Source: Gemella haemolysans
GTDB lineage: Bacteria; Bacillota; Bacilli; Staphylococcales; Gemellaceae
Direction: 5' to 3'
Assembly (NCBI RefSeq): GCF_028308085.1
Contig: NZ_JAQMFS010000062.1
Location: 1 to 56,183, forward strand
DNA length: 56,183 bases
The notes beneath the pieces were generated by a model, which ran no database searches, had not been told where the DNA came from, and worked only from the letters and a program-made list of their open reading frames with translations. A program made the translations under genes and the position numbers. Of this stretch, positions 43,769 to 51,859 are shown piece after piece (the first letter of the stretch is position 1; each line of letters opens with the position of its first letter).

Positions 43769-44581
43769 ATGAAATTAGAGAGAGAACGAGAATTAAATTA
43801 TAAGGTTAGTATTTTAAAAGATTATGCAGAGATGCAATTATTGTCGATTGAATTTGATGCCATAGATAATTCAAAAATTCATACCGAACTTGTTATGAAA
43901 AAAGCTAATAATAAAGGGATAATATTAGAAATTCCAGATTATGAGGAAGTGCCGAGTAGCGAGGTAAATCTTATGAAATATTGTGTTTTAGGTTATAGTT
44001 GTGGCTCGCTTCATGTGAGGGGAGATAGAGGAAGAAGTGAAAATAAGCAATCAGCTTCAATATATTTCCCATTTTTAAATAATAATAGTGAGGATGATTT
44101 ATATTATAATTATGCTTATCAAGATGGGATAGATTTAGTGAATGTTTTTAAGAGGGAGTTTCCGGATTTGCAAGTGACGATTGTTGCTAAAGGTCAGGGG
44201 GCTGCTATCGGTATTGTCACAGCTGCCGTTGGTAAAAAAGTCCAAAATTTATTTATTTCTAATGTGCAAAATACAGATTTCAAATTTATTTTTGATAATA
44301 ATCTTGATGTAGGAGTTTATGATGGTATTCGAGAATATAATCGTAATTATCCTGAAAAAGAGGACTACTTATTAGAGATGTTAGAAAAAATTGATGTGTT
44401 AAATTATGCAGAGGATGTTGAAGCGGAGATTTATTTTGGTTATTCGAGTTTAGATGATGAGCGAAATATTGTTATTCATAAAAAGTTAGCTAGTTTATTT
44501 AAACGAAAGAAAGTTACAGTTTTTGAGTATGAAGATTTAAATATTCATGAGAAACTAATTGAAGGGTGGATGATAAACTAG
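43769..44581 (+). CDS. AXE1-like (acetyl xylan esterase/cephalosporin deacetylase) alpha/beta-hydrolase, nucleophile replaced
   Basis: 270 aa, weakly similar to the AXE1 family seen beside nan genes in streptococci. The N-terminal half keeps GYSCGSLHVRGD, comparable to the family's RGQG region. The nucleophile elbow that normally reads GGSQGG is AKGQGA here (around residue 142), so no Ser is at the expected position. A possible acid (YSSLDDERN) and His (LNIHEK) remain. It may be inactive, a binding protein, or an acetyl-sialic acid esterase with a changed site. The GTGAG-type site before the ATG is weak. Confidence 0.65.
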   Translation: MKLERERELNYKVSILKDYAEMQLLSIEFDAIDNSKIHTELVMKKANNKGIILEIPDYEEVPSSEVNLMKYCVLGYSCGSLHVRGDRGRSENKQSASIYFPFLNNNSEDDLYYNYAYQDGIDLVNVFKREFPDLQVTIVAKGQGAAIGIVTAAVGKKVQNLFISNVQNTDFKFIFDNNLDVGVYDGIREYNRNYPEKEDYLLEMLEKIDVLNYAEDVEAEIYFGYSSLDDERNIVIHKKLASLFKRKKVTVFEYEDLNIHEKLIEGWMIN

Positions 44582-44617
44582 GATATGAATTAATAATGGA
44601 TCTACATATAAAATAAA

Positions 44618-44687
44618 ATCCGAATCTAATAGTTACACAATCGCAAGGGTTAGGCTTGAGATAGTTTGTAACGTAATAGATTCGGAT
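44618..44687. terminator. Bidirectional terminator
   Basis: ATCCGAATCTA / TAGATTCGGAT with an inner GTTACA / TGTAAC, between convergent genes. Confidence 0.75.
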
Positions 44688-44694
44688 ATTTATA

Positions 44695-45273
44695 TTATTT
44701 AAGTTTTTCTATTTCTTTAGTTAGTGATTCTTCAGTAACGCCCCCAGCAATTCTAGTTTCAAATGTACCATCACTATTGATTAAAATGTGAGTAGGGAAT
44801 GAACGAATTGCGTAGTTTATGATGAAGCGGTCGTTAACATCGAAAAGAACAGGATAAGTTGCACCAAGTTCTTTTGCTTTTTTAAGAATTACATCTTTAC
44901 TTTTATCCTGAGGACTTTGGTTTTTAAATTCTGCATCATTAGGAGAAGTCATTGATAGAAAGACGATATCTTTATTATCTTTATATTTTTGATAAACTTT
45001 TTCTAATTCTGGGATTTCTCTCATACAAGGTCCACACCAGCTTGCCCACATGTTAATATAGACTTTTTTACCTTTAAAATCACTAAGTTTTACAGTTTTT
45101 CCATCTTTATCCATTGCTGTAAAATCAAAAGCTTGAGTAGCTTTAGTTTCACTAGATGAAGATGTAGAAGTTTGTTTATTTGTCTCTTCTTTCTTTTCAG
45201 AAGAGCTTGAGCATGCACTTAAAATAAGAGCACTACTAAGAAGAGTTGCGCTAAGTATTGTCAATTTTTTCAT
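44695..45273 (-). CDS. TlpA/ResA-type thiol-disulfide lipoprotein
   Basis: 192 aa from ATG 45273 (GGAGGAAATTAAT site). Lipoprotein signal with lipobox LSAC (about residues 15-20), Ser/Lys linker, then a thioredoxin fold with active site WASWCGPCMREIPEL. It acts outside the membrane as a thiol reductase. Next to ccdA, which supplies electrons from the cytosol, as in the streptococcal ccdA1-etrx1 pair that feeds surface MsrAB; no msr gene is adjacent. Confidence 0.93.
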   Translation of the reverse strand: MKKLTILSATLLSSALILSACSSSSEKKEETNKQTSTSSSSETKATQAFDFTAMDKDGKTVKLSDFKGKKVYINMWASWCGPCMREIPELEKVYQKYKDNKDIVFLSMTSPNDAEFKNQSPQDKSKDVILKKAKELGATYPVLFDVNDRFIINYAIRSFPTHILINSDGTFETRIAGGVTEESLTKEIEKLK

Positions 45274-45302
45274 ATTAATTTCCTCCAATTCAAATTACAA
45301 GT

Positions 45303-46031
45303 TTAAGAAAAGTATCTAGTTAAAGTGATAAATGATCCACTTAGAATTAGAATACCTATTAAAATAAGGATAATTCCTGAGATAACTTGTGTGTATTTTA
45401 GAATGTTTGTATGTTTTTTGAATAGTTCTAATAATTTTGAAGCGAAGAATGCTACAAGGATGAATGGTAAGATAAATCCTAAGCAATAAGCAAGAATTAG
45501 AAGAACACTCATTATTCCAGTGTGACTAGATGCATATAAGAAAACACTAGCTAAGATTGGTCCAATACATGGAGTCCAAGAAAAGCTAAAGGTGAATCCC
45601 ATTAGAAAAGCAAGAATAGGAGTAGTTTTATTTCCTTTTCTCTTAACTTTATTTTTTATTGAAAATTCTTGTTTTAAAAATCCTATTTTGAAGACACCTA
45701 GTTGTAATAGTCCCATAAAAATAATTAAGACACCACTAATAATTTGTAAAGTTTTAATGTTTTCGTTTAAGAAAATACTGATAAAACTAGTTGCAAAAGC
45801 TAGGATGAAGAAAGTTGAACAAATACCAAGAACGAATGATAGTGTATTTGTAATAGTGTTACGTTTATTAAAGACTAGTTCTCCGTGTTCATTCATTTCT
45901 TTTTTTCCGGCAAGAATACCGATATAGATTGGCAATATAGGTATTACGCAAGGAGAAAGAAAAGATAAAAGTCCTTCTAAAAAGACAAGGCCCATCTTTA
46001 AGCCCGAACTAGCTGTATTAAAATCTGTCAT
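45303..46031 (-). CDS. ccdA: CcdA-family membrane electron carrier
   Basis: 242 aa, six helices. Redox cysteines in LLSFLSPCVIPILPIYIG and FSFSWTPCIGPILA are the DsbD-beta/CcdA signature. It carries electrons from thioredoxin across the membrane to the lipoprotein 30 bp downstream. The ATG follows GGGAGGTTAT. Confidence 0.93.
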   Translation of the reverse strand: MTDFNTASSGLKMGLVFLEGLLSFLSPCVIPILPIYIGILAGKKEMNEHGELVFNKRNTITNTLSFVLGICSTFFILAFATSFISIFLNENIKTLQIISGVLIIFMGLLQLGVFKIGFLKQEFSIKNKVKRKGNKTTPILAFLMGFTFSFSWTPCIGPILASVFLYASSHTGIMSVLLILAYCLGFILPFILVAFFASKLLELFKKHTNILKYTQVISGIILILIGILILSGSFITLTRYFS

Positions 46032-46164
46032 ATAACCTCCCTAAAAATAAAATTTAAAATTACAGATTTACTATATTATAAAAACGTTTCAAATGCAATT
46101 AAATTGCTTCATAAAAGAATTAATATTACGATAATAATATAATGTAACAGAGAGTTATCGTTAT

Positions 46165-46215
46165 TGTTACAAAACTGTTACAAGTATTGAAAAAACGATA
46201 CATTCAACATATAAT
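46165..46215 (+). promoter_or_regulatory. Promoter with WalR-type box for the LysM hydrolase
   Basis: TGTTAC-AAAAC-TGTTAC (46165-46181) exactly fits the WalR consensus TGTWAH-N5-TGTWAH, 5 bp before -35 TTGAAA (46187-46192), 17 bp, -10 TATAAT (46210-46215). Another half-site TGTAAC is at 46143. The transcript leader is about 150 nt. Confidence 0.82.
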
Positions 46216-46370
46216 GGTATTACGTCGAAGTTATAAAGCAATCGAAGTGATTCGAAAGAAAATCTAGACGTTAGAAATTAGACATAAACATTAGAAAATA
46301 GAAATTTAAATAGAACTTAGTAGAAAATGAGTCGCTTGACTCGAACTTAATTTTAAGGAGATTAGAATAG

Positions 46371-47546
46371 ATGAGTAAATTACAAAAATTAGTAGCCGCT
46401 ACGGCAATCGTATCAACAGTAGGTGTTGGTTTATCACAAATCGCTGATGCAGATACATATACAGTAAAAAAAGGTGATACTCTTTGGGATATCGCAATCA
46501 ACAACGGAACAACTGTTGATCAACTTATGCAAGATAACAACTTAACAAGTTCATTAATTTTCCCTGGGGATAAATTAACTTACAACACAACAGTAGCTCA
46601 AGTAGCTCAAGCTAAAGAAGAAGGTTACTACACAGTAGTATTAGGAGATACTTTAGGAAAAATCTCTAATAGATTTGGTGTTTCAGTAGATCAACTTGTT
46701 AAATTAAACAACATTGACAATCCTAACTTAATTTATGTTGGAACAGTATTAAAAGTAAGTGAAAACGCAGCAGCTAAAGCTGAAGTAACAGTAGCTAAAG
46801 CTGAAAACACTGTGGCTAAAGCAACTGTAGTAGAAAACACTACAGAAAAAACAGTAGCTAAAGTAGACCCAGTTCAAACTGTACCTGCTAAACCAGCAGT
46901 AACAGCAGTAGCTACACCAAAAGCAGAAGTTAAAAAAGAAACTCCAGCAGCAGCGCCAAAAACAGAAGTTAAAAAAGAAACTCCAGCAGCAGCGCCAAAA
47001 GCAGAGGTTAAAAAAGAAACTCCAGCAGCGGCACCAAAAGCAGAAGTTAAAAAAGAAACTCCAGCAGCAGCGCCAAAAGCAGAAGTTAAGAAAGAAACTC
47101 CAGCAGCAGCGCCAAAAGCAGAAGTTAAGAAAGAAACAACAGTAGCAACAGCAGCACCAAGTGTAGCAGCAAAACCAGCAGCACCAGCAGCAGCGGCAAC
47201 TACTCAAGCGGCTTCTTCAAACAAAGGAGCAGCAATTTACCAAGCAGCATTAGCTCAATTAGGTAGATATCAAGACTGTACAATGCTAGTAACAAACGCT
47301 CTTAAAGCAGTAGGAATTAACTTCCACGACTGGCCAATAGGATACATGAGTTTAGGGACTGTAGTTCCAGCATCACAAGCTCAACCTGGAGATTTAATCT
47401 ATTATGCAAATGGTGGATTAGGAATGGCTCACATCGCAGTTTATGCTGGTAACGGTCAAGCAGTTCACGGTGGATGGTTAGGTAATCAAACGGTACTTAA
47501 CTCTGCAAACGTAGCTGGTGGAGCAGTATACATCCGCGTTAAATAA
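46371..47546 (+). CDS. Secreted LysM-NlpC/P60 cell-wall hydrolase
   Basis: 391 aa. Signal peptide (1 to about 27, QIADA-DTY), LysM 1 (29-71, [19 protein letters not shown]), LysM 2 (87-129), Ala/Lys-rich linker with six 13-residue repeats [13 protein letters not shown], and a C-terminal NlpC/P60 peptidase domain with Cys303 (YQDCTMLV), His354 (GMAHIAVY) and His366 (AVHGG). It should cleave peptidoglycan stem peptides outside the cell. The WalR-type box fits control by the essential wall-homeostasis system. The ATG has an AAGGAG site. Confidence 0.93.
   Translation: MSKLQKLVAATAIVSTVGVGLSQIADADTYTVKKGDTLWDIAINNGTTVDQLMQDNNLTSSLIFPGDKLTYNTTVAQVAQAKEEGYYTVVLGDTLGKISNRFGVSVDQLVKLNNIDNPNLIYVGTVLKVSENAAAKAEVTVAKAENTVAKATVVENTTEKTVAKVDPVQTVPAKPAVTAVATPKAEVKKETPAAAPKTEVKKETPAAAPKAEVKKETPAAAPKAEVKKETPAAAPKAEVKKETPAAAPKAEVKKETTVATAAPSVAAKPAAPAAAATTQAASSNKGAAIYQAALAQLGRYQDCTMLVTNALKAVGINFHDWPIGYMSLGTVVPASQAQPGDLIYYANGGLGMAHIAVYAGNGQAVHGGWLGNQTVLNSANVAGGAVYIRVK
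46917..47150. repeat. 39-bp tandem repeats in the hydrolase gene
   Basis: Six in-frame 39-bp units coding [13 protein letters not shown] (second unit PKTE, last unit ends TVAT). Near-identical at DNA level, so copy number is likely variable. Confidence 0.9.
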
Positions 47547-47562
47547 TTAGAAAATATAATGA

Positions 47563-47597
47563 AAAGTGATTGGAATTTTCCAGTCGCTTTTTTATTT
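47563..47597 (+). terminator. Terminator of the LysM hydrolase gene
   Basis: AAAGTGATTGG-aatttt-CCAGTCGCTTT with T-run; G-U pairs at two positions. Confidence 0.8.
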
Positions 47598-47633
47598 TAT
47601 ACAGTCTGATTATTCAAATATATGCATTAAGAA

Positions 47634-47663
47634 ATCGGACCGATGGATAGTATCAGTCCGATT
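47634..47663 (-). terminator. Terminator of the endolysin gene
   Basis: ATCGGAC / GTCCGAT stem after the endolysin stop on the minus strand; the T-tract is short. Confidence 0.5.
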
Positions 47664-47705
47664 AAATTATTCAAATCTGTAAGTAAGAAATAAATTTAAA
47701 AATAA

Positions 47706-48380
47706 TTATTCAAAAGTTCCCCAGGTACTAGTTCTTTTAGATCCATCATGAGTTCCTGTAGCTAAGTAATGACGCTCTTTTGAGTAGGATATGTAGCTAA
47801 TCCAAACAAAACCTTCTTTTATTACATAGCTATCATAGTATACTCGTTCTCCCTTATAATATGTATTAACAATTTTCCCTAGTTTACTTGGTTTAACCCT
47901 AACATTTATTGAAGGAACTTCTACGGTGAAATAACCATTTTCAGGGATTCTAGTCCATTCTTCACTAGAATCGTAGCTAGGTCTTATGAATCCAACTAGA
48001 TAAGTATCATCACGGCTCATGATACGAGCGATACCTCCACGTTCTGGAGTACCATCAACATTTTGTTCTACAGAGGTAATAGTACTACCATTTACCTCAA
48101 TGACTATTCCTACATGTCCATATTTATCCCAATCTCCCCAATGCCAGATTGCTATGTCTCCAGGAGCTATTTCTGCATCCCCTTTATAATATCTTTTCCA
48201 ACTAGGAGGTATAGTGTTAGTTAGATAATCTATAGCGTTGCCGTATATTTGAAAGTTTGCAAAGTTTTTTACGTAGGCCATAGTAAGATCGACGCATTGT
48301 GCTCCGTACATGCCATCCATGTCAATCCATTTATATACATTATCTTTAGCCCAATTTACCATTGTTTGTTGACTTGTCAT
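47706..48380 (-). CDS. Phage-type endolysin: CHAP amidase/endopeptidase with SH3 domain
   Basis: 224 aa, no signal peptide. CHAP domain (about 1-135) with catalytic Cys in YGAQCVDLTMAYV and His in YGHVGIVIEV; C-terminal SH3-like wall-binding domain (about 145-224). Lack of a signal peptide is typical of phage lysins released through a holin. It follows three small phage-type genes on the same strand, the last gene of the cassette. Confidence 0.92.
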   Translation of the reverse strand: MTSQQTMVNWAKDNVYKWIDMDGMYGAQCVDLTMAYVKNFANFQIYGNAIDYLTNTIPPSWKRYYKGDAEIAPGDIAIWHWGDWDKYGHVGIVIEVNGSTITSVEQNVDGTPERGGIARIMSRDDTYLVGFIRPSYDSSEEWTRIPENGYFTVEVPSINVRVKPSKLGKIVNTYYKGERVYYDSYVIKEGFVWISYISYSKERHYLATGTHDGSKRTSTWGTFE

Positions 48381-48403
48381 AATATTTACTCCCCTTGTTT
48401 GTG

Positions 48404-48565
48404 TTATTTGTTATTAATATCTAGATTTAATTTTGTTTCGATAATACGAGTAAGTTCATTTAAATTTTTTCCTATGTTTTGTAGAGTGTTGTCTAATTTT
48501 AATAAAAAGAATACCGCAACAAATATAGGAAAGCCTACAGTATTAATGAAATTTAATATATCCAT
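48404..48565 (-). CDS. YvrJ-family small membrane protein
   Basis: 53 aa, a membrane helix (MDILNFINTVGFPIFVAVFFLLKL) then a charged helix (NTLQNIGKNLNELTRIIETKL): the YvrJ family (PF12841), possibly holin-like. The ATG at 48565 lacks an adjacent ribosome site; a strong GGGAGGGA is at 48593-48600 and a perfect hairpin sits between them. It is directly upstream of the endolysin. Confidence 0.85.
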   Translation of the reverse strand: MDILNFINTVGFPIFVAVFFLLKLDNTLQNIGKNLNELTRIIETKLNLDINNK

Positions 48566-48592
48566 AAAAAAAGGTGCGGAATTAACCGCACC
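48566..48592 (-). terminator. Hairpin with U-run between DUF2922 gene and yvrJ
   Basis: GGTGCGG-TTAATT-CCGCACC followed by T7 and immediately ATG. It looks like a terminator, but the ribosome site for yvrJ is upstream of it, so it may instead bring site and start together. Confidence 0.8.
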
Positions 48593-48605
48593 TCCCTCCC
48601 TTCTA

Positions 48606-48818
48606 TTATTGAAGTTCGCTTGCTTCACGTGTAACGTAAGTAGCTTTTTTAAAACCTGTTAGAGTATGTTTGTCGTTGTTAAATACTTTTGTATCAACAA
48701 TTTTTTGAGCAACAGCCTCAACAGTAGCTTTACTTAAATTTTCTTTTGGATGTGATAAAGCGATGTGATAAGTTTTTTTATTTTCTGTATTGAAATAAAT
48801 ATTTAATTTTTTCTCCAT
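48606..48818 (-). CDS. DUF2922 family protein
   Basis: 70 aa: KKLNIYFNTENKKTYHIALSHPKENLSKATVEAVAQKIVDTKVFNN matches DUF2922 (PF11148), a small protein of unknown function that co-occurs with DUF1659 and YvrJ genes in Bacillota. The ATG follows AGGAGGAAAA. Confidence 0.85.
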   Translation of the reverse strand: MEKKLNIYFNTENKKTYHIALSHPKENLSKATVEAVAQKIVDTKVFNNDKHTLTGFKKATYVTREASELQ

Positions 48819-48838
48819 AATGTGTTTTTCCTCCTAAA

Positions 48839-49033
48839 TTATAGTGCTTCTTTTGTGTTGGTAGTAATAGTATCAATATTTTTATCGATAAGTTTTTTTA
48901 ATTCTTCCCCAACCTCTTTTAAAATGTTGTCCTCAGTGTTTGGAGCAACCTCAAAGTTATAACTTTTAATAACTTGTTTTTGGTTTTTCTCTTCACCATA
49001 GTTTAAATGTAAAACTTTTTTTAATATACTCAT
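48839..49033 (-). CDS. DUF1659 family protein
   Basis: 64 aa: LKKVLHLNYGEEKNQKQVIKSYNFEVAPNTEDNILKEVGEELKKLI resembles DUF1659 (PF07872). First gene of the four-gene cassette DUF1659-DUF2922-YvrJ-endolysin. AAAGGAGA site before the ATG. Confidence 0.75.
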   Translation of the reverse strand: MSILKKVLHLNYGEEKNQKQVIKSYNFEVAPNTEDNILKEVGEELKKLIDKNIDTITTNTKEAL

Positions 49034-49254
49034 TTTGAAATCTCCTTTGTTGTTTGTTATTTGTCTTTGGCCTCTGACATTATACTTACCGAAATAACTA
49101 GCTATAAATTGTCAAAAAATAATTTTATTTTCTAAATATTAGTTTTAGTTTAAGTTTTAAGTACAATTTAATTTGAATAGAGTATAATAAAAAAGTAGTG
49201 GAAATATACTAGAAATAGTATTATAATATATTAGTAACGAAGGAGGGGAATATA

Positions 49255-49833
49255 ATGAAAGATAATAGATTGTTGAAAGTATTATGGGGTATAGTATTAG
49301 CTATATTCTTATGTAGTGCGCTGTTCATAGGGATAAGTTATTTCACTGGTGGAGATAGTTCGAGTAAGAAAAAGGATAATGATACTACAGATGTATCTTC
49401 ATCGAAAACTAAAGATAAAGAGGATTCTAAATCTAAGTCAAAAGAGAAAAGTGATGAGGAGAAATACAGAGAAAATAAAGATTCTAATGATGGTAATAGT
49501 TCATCTTCTTCAAGTACTCCTAAATCAGAAAGCAACAAGTCAAGTGACAATAACGGATCTGTAAGTAATAGACCAACTAACAACAGCAATACTGCTTCAA
49601 ATAGTAATAATACTACTAAGAAAGAAGAAGTAAACACTGATAATAAAGAGAATAATAGTAGTTCAACTTCTAGTAATACATCATCACAAGGAACATATGG
49701 TAGTTCAGCTGATGCTAAAAAATATGCTAATGATGAAATAGCTAGATTAGCAAAAGAAAATAAAAAACACTATAGTTATACTGTAGACAGAAATAACAAA
49801 GGTGAATTTGTTGTAAATATTAAAGAAGGTTAG
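49255..49833 (+). CDS. Membrane-anchored Ser/Lys-rich protein (unknown)
   Basis: 192 aa. One N-terminal membrane helix (residues 8-31, LWGIVLAIFLCSALFIGISYF), a 110-residue low-complexity Ser/Asn/Lys/Glu linker, and a small C-terminal domain (about 148-192: SSADAKKYANDEIARLAKENKKHYSYTVDRNNKGEFVVNI). The C-terminal domain would lie outside the membrane. Paralogue of the next gene. AGGAGGGG site before the ATG. Function unknown. Confidence 0.75.
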   Translation: MKDNRLLKVLWGIVLAIFLCSALFIGISYFTGGDSSSKKKDNDTTDVSSSKTKDKEDSKSKSKEKSDEEKYRENKDSNDGNSSSSSSTPKSESNKSSDNNGSVSNRPTNNSNTASNSNNTTKKEEVNTDNKENNSSSTSSNTSSQGTYGSSADAKKYANDEIARLAKENKKHYSYTVDRNNKGEFVVNIKEG

Positions 49834-49838
49834 AATTT

Positions 49839-49880
49839 AAAAGCACAGTCTTTAGGAATATATTAAAGACTGTGCTTTTA
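49839..49880 (+). terminator. Terminator
   Basis: Near-perfect AAAAGCACAGTCTTTA / TAAAGACTGTGCTTTT stem. Confidence 0.9.
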
Positions 49881-49979
49881 TTATGCGTAAAAAAGAGAGA
49901 ATAAATATCTGTTTATTTTAGCAAAATATTATAATAAGTGGTATAATATAGGGTAAGTATAAAAGAGGATATGGAAATT

Positions 49980-50579
49980 ATGAAAAAAAATAAGATTATG
50001 ATATATAGCATTTTATCATGTATTATTGCAATTATTATTTTTTTAACAATCAGTTATTTTGGTAAGGAGGAACCTGTTCAGAAAAAGGATTCATCACAAA
50101 GTGAAAATAAACAAGAACAGGTGGAACAGACAAAAGATAATAAATATAATGAAGGTAATAACCAATCTACAGAGGTGAAAAAAGAAGAAAACTCTAAATC
50201 GAAAGATGCTGAATCTAATAATAATGATAATAAAACCATAAAAAATAGAGAAAAAAATATAGTAAGAAACAGTGGTAATGAATCTCAAAGAAACACCAAG
50301 ATCCAAGATTATAACGGGAAAAAACTTTCAGATTCAGAAGGTGTTGGAACTACGGGTAAAGTCTTTAAATCTCAAAAAGAAGCCTTAGATTTTGGGAAAC
50401 AAGAGGTTAATAAACTAACAGAAGGAGATAAAAAACCTAGACAGTTTTCTATAAGTAAGGTTACTGCAAAAGATGGAAGTTTGGTAGGTTGGACTGTAGA
50501 TATATTTGAAGATAATAGTGTTGAGAAAATAGTGTCTAGTCCAACAGAGGACACTGAGAAAAACAAAGATAAAGAATAG
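49980..50579 (+). CDS. Membrane-anchored low-complexity protein, paralogue of the preceding gene
   Basis: 199 aa from ATG 49980 (an ATG at 49971 is also possible; GAGG lies at 49964-49967). N-terminal helix (IMIYSILSCIIAIIIFLTISYF), Lys/Glu/Asn/Ser linker, and a C-terminal domain (FKSQKEALDFGKQEVNKL...RQFSISKVTAKDGSLVGWTVDIF) with the same layout as the preceding protein: helix with E-[IV]-x-x-L, then [FY]-S and a beta-hairpin. Unknown function. Confidence 0.72.
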   Translation: MKKNKIMIYSILSCIIAIIIFLTISYFGKEEPVQKKDSSQSENKQEQVEQTKDNKYNEGNNQSTEVKKEENSKSKDAESNNNDNKTIKNREKNIVRNSGNESQRNTKIQDYNGKKLSDSEGVGTTGKVFKSQKEALDFGKQEVNKLTEGDKKPRQFSISKVTAKDGSLVGWTVDIFEDNSVEKIVSSPTEDTEKNKDKE

Positions 50580-50585
50580 TGAAAA

Positions 50586-50633
50586 AGCGAGGGAATTACT
50601 TAGTATTTTAAAGTATTAAGTGAAAAACTCGCT
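50586..50633 (+). terminator. Terminator
   Basis: AGCGAG / CTCGCT outer stem with an inner TACTTAGTATT / AGTATTAAGTG stem. Confidence 0.65.
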
Positions 50634-50676
50634 ATCTTTATATTTACACAAAGATAGTAAAAAGTGAGGTGAAAAA

Positions 50677-51807
50677 ATGAAAATTGGAATAGTTGCAGAA
50701 TTTAATCCATTGCATAGTGGACATAGATATTTAATAGAATGTGCAAGAAAAATAGCTGATGAAAATAATGGAGAAGTCATTTGTGTGATGAGTGAATTTT
50801 TCACTCAAAGGGGAGAAGTTGCGATAGTAGACGGATATACTCGTGCTAAGGAGGCTGTGAGAAGTGGTTGTGATATGGTTATTGCACTACCTTATCTAGG
50901 CAGTGTTGCATATGGTGACGACTTTGCAAAAAAGAGTATAGAGATATTGTCTGGTGCTGGGATAACTCATTTAATCTTTGGTACTGAAAATGAAGATGTA
51001 AGTATGTTTGAAGAAATTTACACAAAACAGCAAAATAAAAATAGAGAAGAATATAAAAAATTATTAAAAACTGGCCTTAATCATGCTAAAATCAATAGTG
51101 TATTATTTGGATTGGAAAATAATAATCCGAATTTTAGTTTAGCGTATAGTTATTATAAAGCTATTAGAGAAGCGGATTTAGATATTAAACTGATTCCTGT
51201 AAAAAGAGAAGGTCAAGGGTTAAATAGTGGTGATGTTTCTGAACAAGTGCATCTTAGTGCGACGGCTATAAGGAATAATATAAATGATGAAAAGATAGAA
51301 AAATATCTTTCAAAAGAAATGTTTGCTGATTTGAGAAAAGAAAATATGGCAGCTGAAGCAGAGTTATTTCCGTATTTAAAATACAAAATTTTAACCCTAG
51401 GTAAAGTGGGAATAGAGAAGATTTATGATGTTAGTGAAGGATTAGAAAATAGAATTTATGAAGCTTCGCTTAAGGTAGAGAATTATAGTGATTTAGTAAA
51501 TTTAATAGCTACAAAAAGGTATAGCAATAAAAAAATTCAGAGGGCTTTACTTCATATTCTAACAAATACTACAAAAGAAGATTATAAAAAGTATTTTTCT
51601 ACTAATAATTTTAGAGTGCTAGCTGTGAAAAAGAATAAAGCAGCGATTATTAGAGAAATTAATAGAGAGGGTAAAATTATTCTTCACCCACTTCTGAATA
51701 GTAAAAATAGTATGAATTTTGAACATGATATTAAAGTAGCTAGAATATATGAATTGCTGTTCAGTAAGAAAGATATTTTTAGAGAAAATATACAAATAAT
51801 AGATTGA
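50677..51807 (+). CDS. tmcAL: tRNA(Met) cytidine acetate ligase
   Basis: 376 aa nucleotidyltransferase that makes N4-acetylcytidine at the wobble base of elongator tRNA-Met using acetate and ATP. Signature: GIVAEFNPLHSGHRYLIE (HxGH motif), VMSEFFTQRGEVAIVDGYTRAKEA, GSVAYGDDFAKKSI, LSATAIRNNI. Homologous to B. subtilis YlbM. Preceded by AGGTG and followed by a hairpin. It stands alone; its usual ylbL/ylbN neighbours are absent. Confidence 0.92.
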   Translation: MKIGIVAEFNPLHSGHRYLIECARKIADENNGEVICVMSEFFTQRGEVAIVDGYTRAKEAVRSGCDMVIALPYLGSVAYGDDFAKKSIEILSGAGITHLIFGTENEDVSMFEEIYTKQQNKNREEYKKLLKTGLNHAKINSVLFGLENNNPNFSLAYSYYKAIREADLDIKLIPVKREGQGLNSGDVSEQVHLSATAIRNNINDEKIEKYLSKEMFADLRKENMAAEAELFPYLKYKILTLGKVGIEKIYDVSEGLENRIYEASLKVENYSDLVNLIATKRYSNKKIQRALLHILTNTTKEDYKKYFSTNNFRVLAVKKNKAAIIREINREGKIILHPLLNSKNSMNFEHDIKVARIYELLFSKKDIFRENIQIID

Positions 51808-51815
51808 TTTTTAAA

Positions 51816-51858
51816 GGGATGGCTTGACAAAATTAATTTTGTTAAGTCATCCCTTTTT
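51816..51858 (+). terminator. tmcAL terminator made from hairpin I fragment H
   Basis: GGGATGGCTTGACAAAATTA / TAATTTTGTTAAGTCATCCC followed by T6; sequence resembles hairpin I of the intergenic repeat family. Confidence 0.85.
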
Positions 51859-51859
51859 T

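Noticed and set aside
46749-47207. Cys/Phe-rich antisense frame opposite the LysM hydrolase repeats
   Set aside because: Shadow of the repetitive Ala/Lys coding sequence; no initiation signals.
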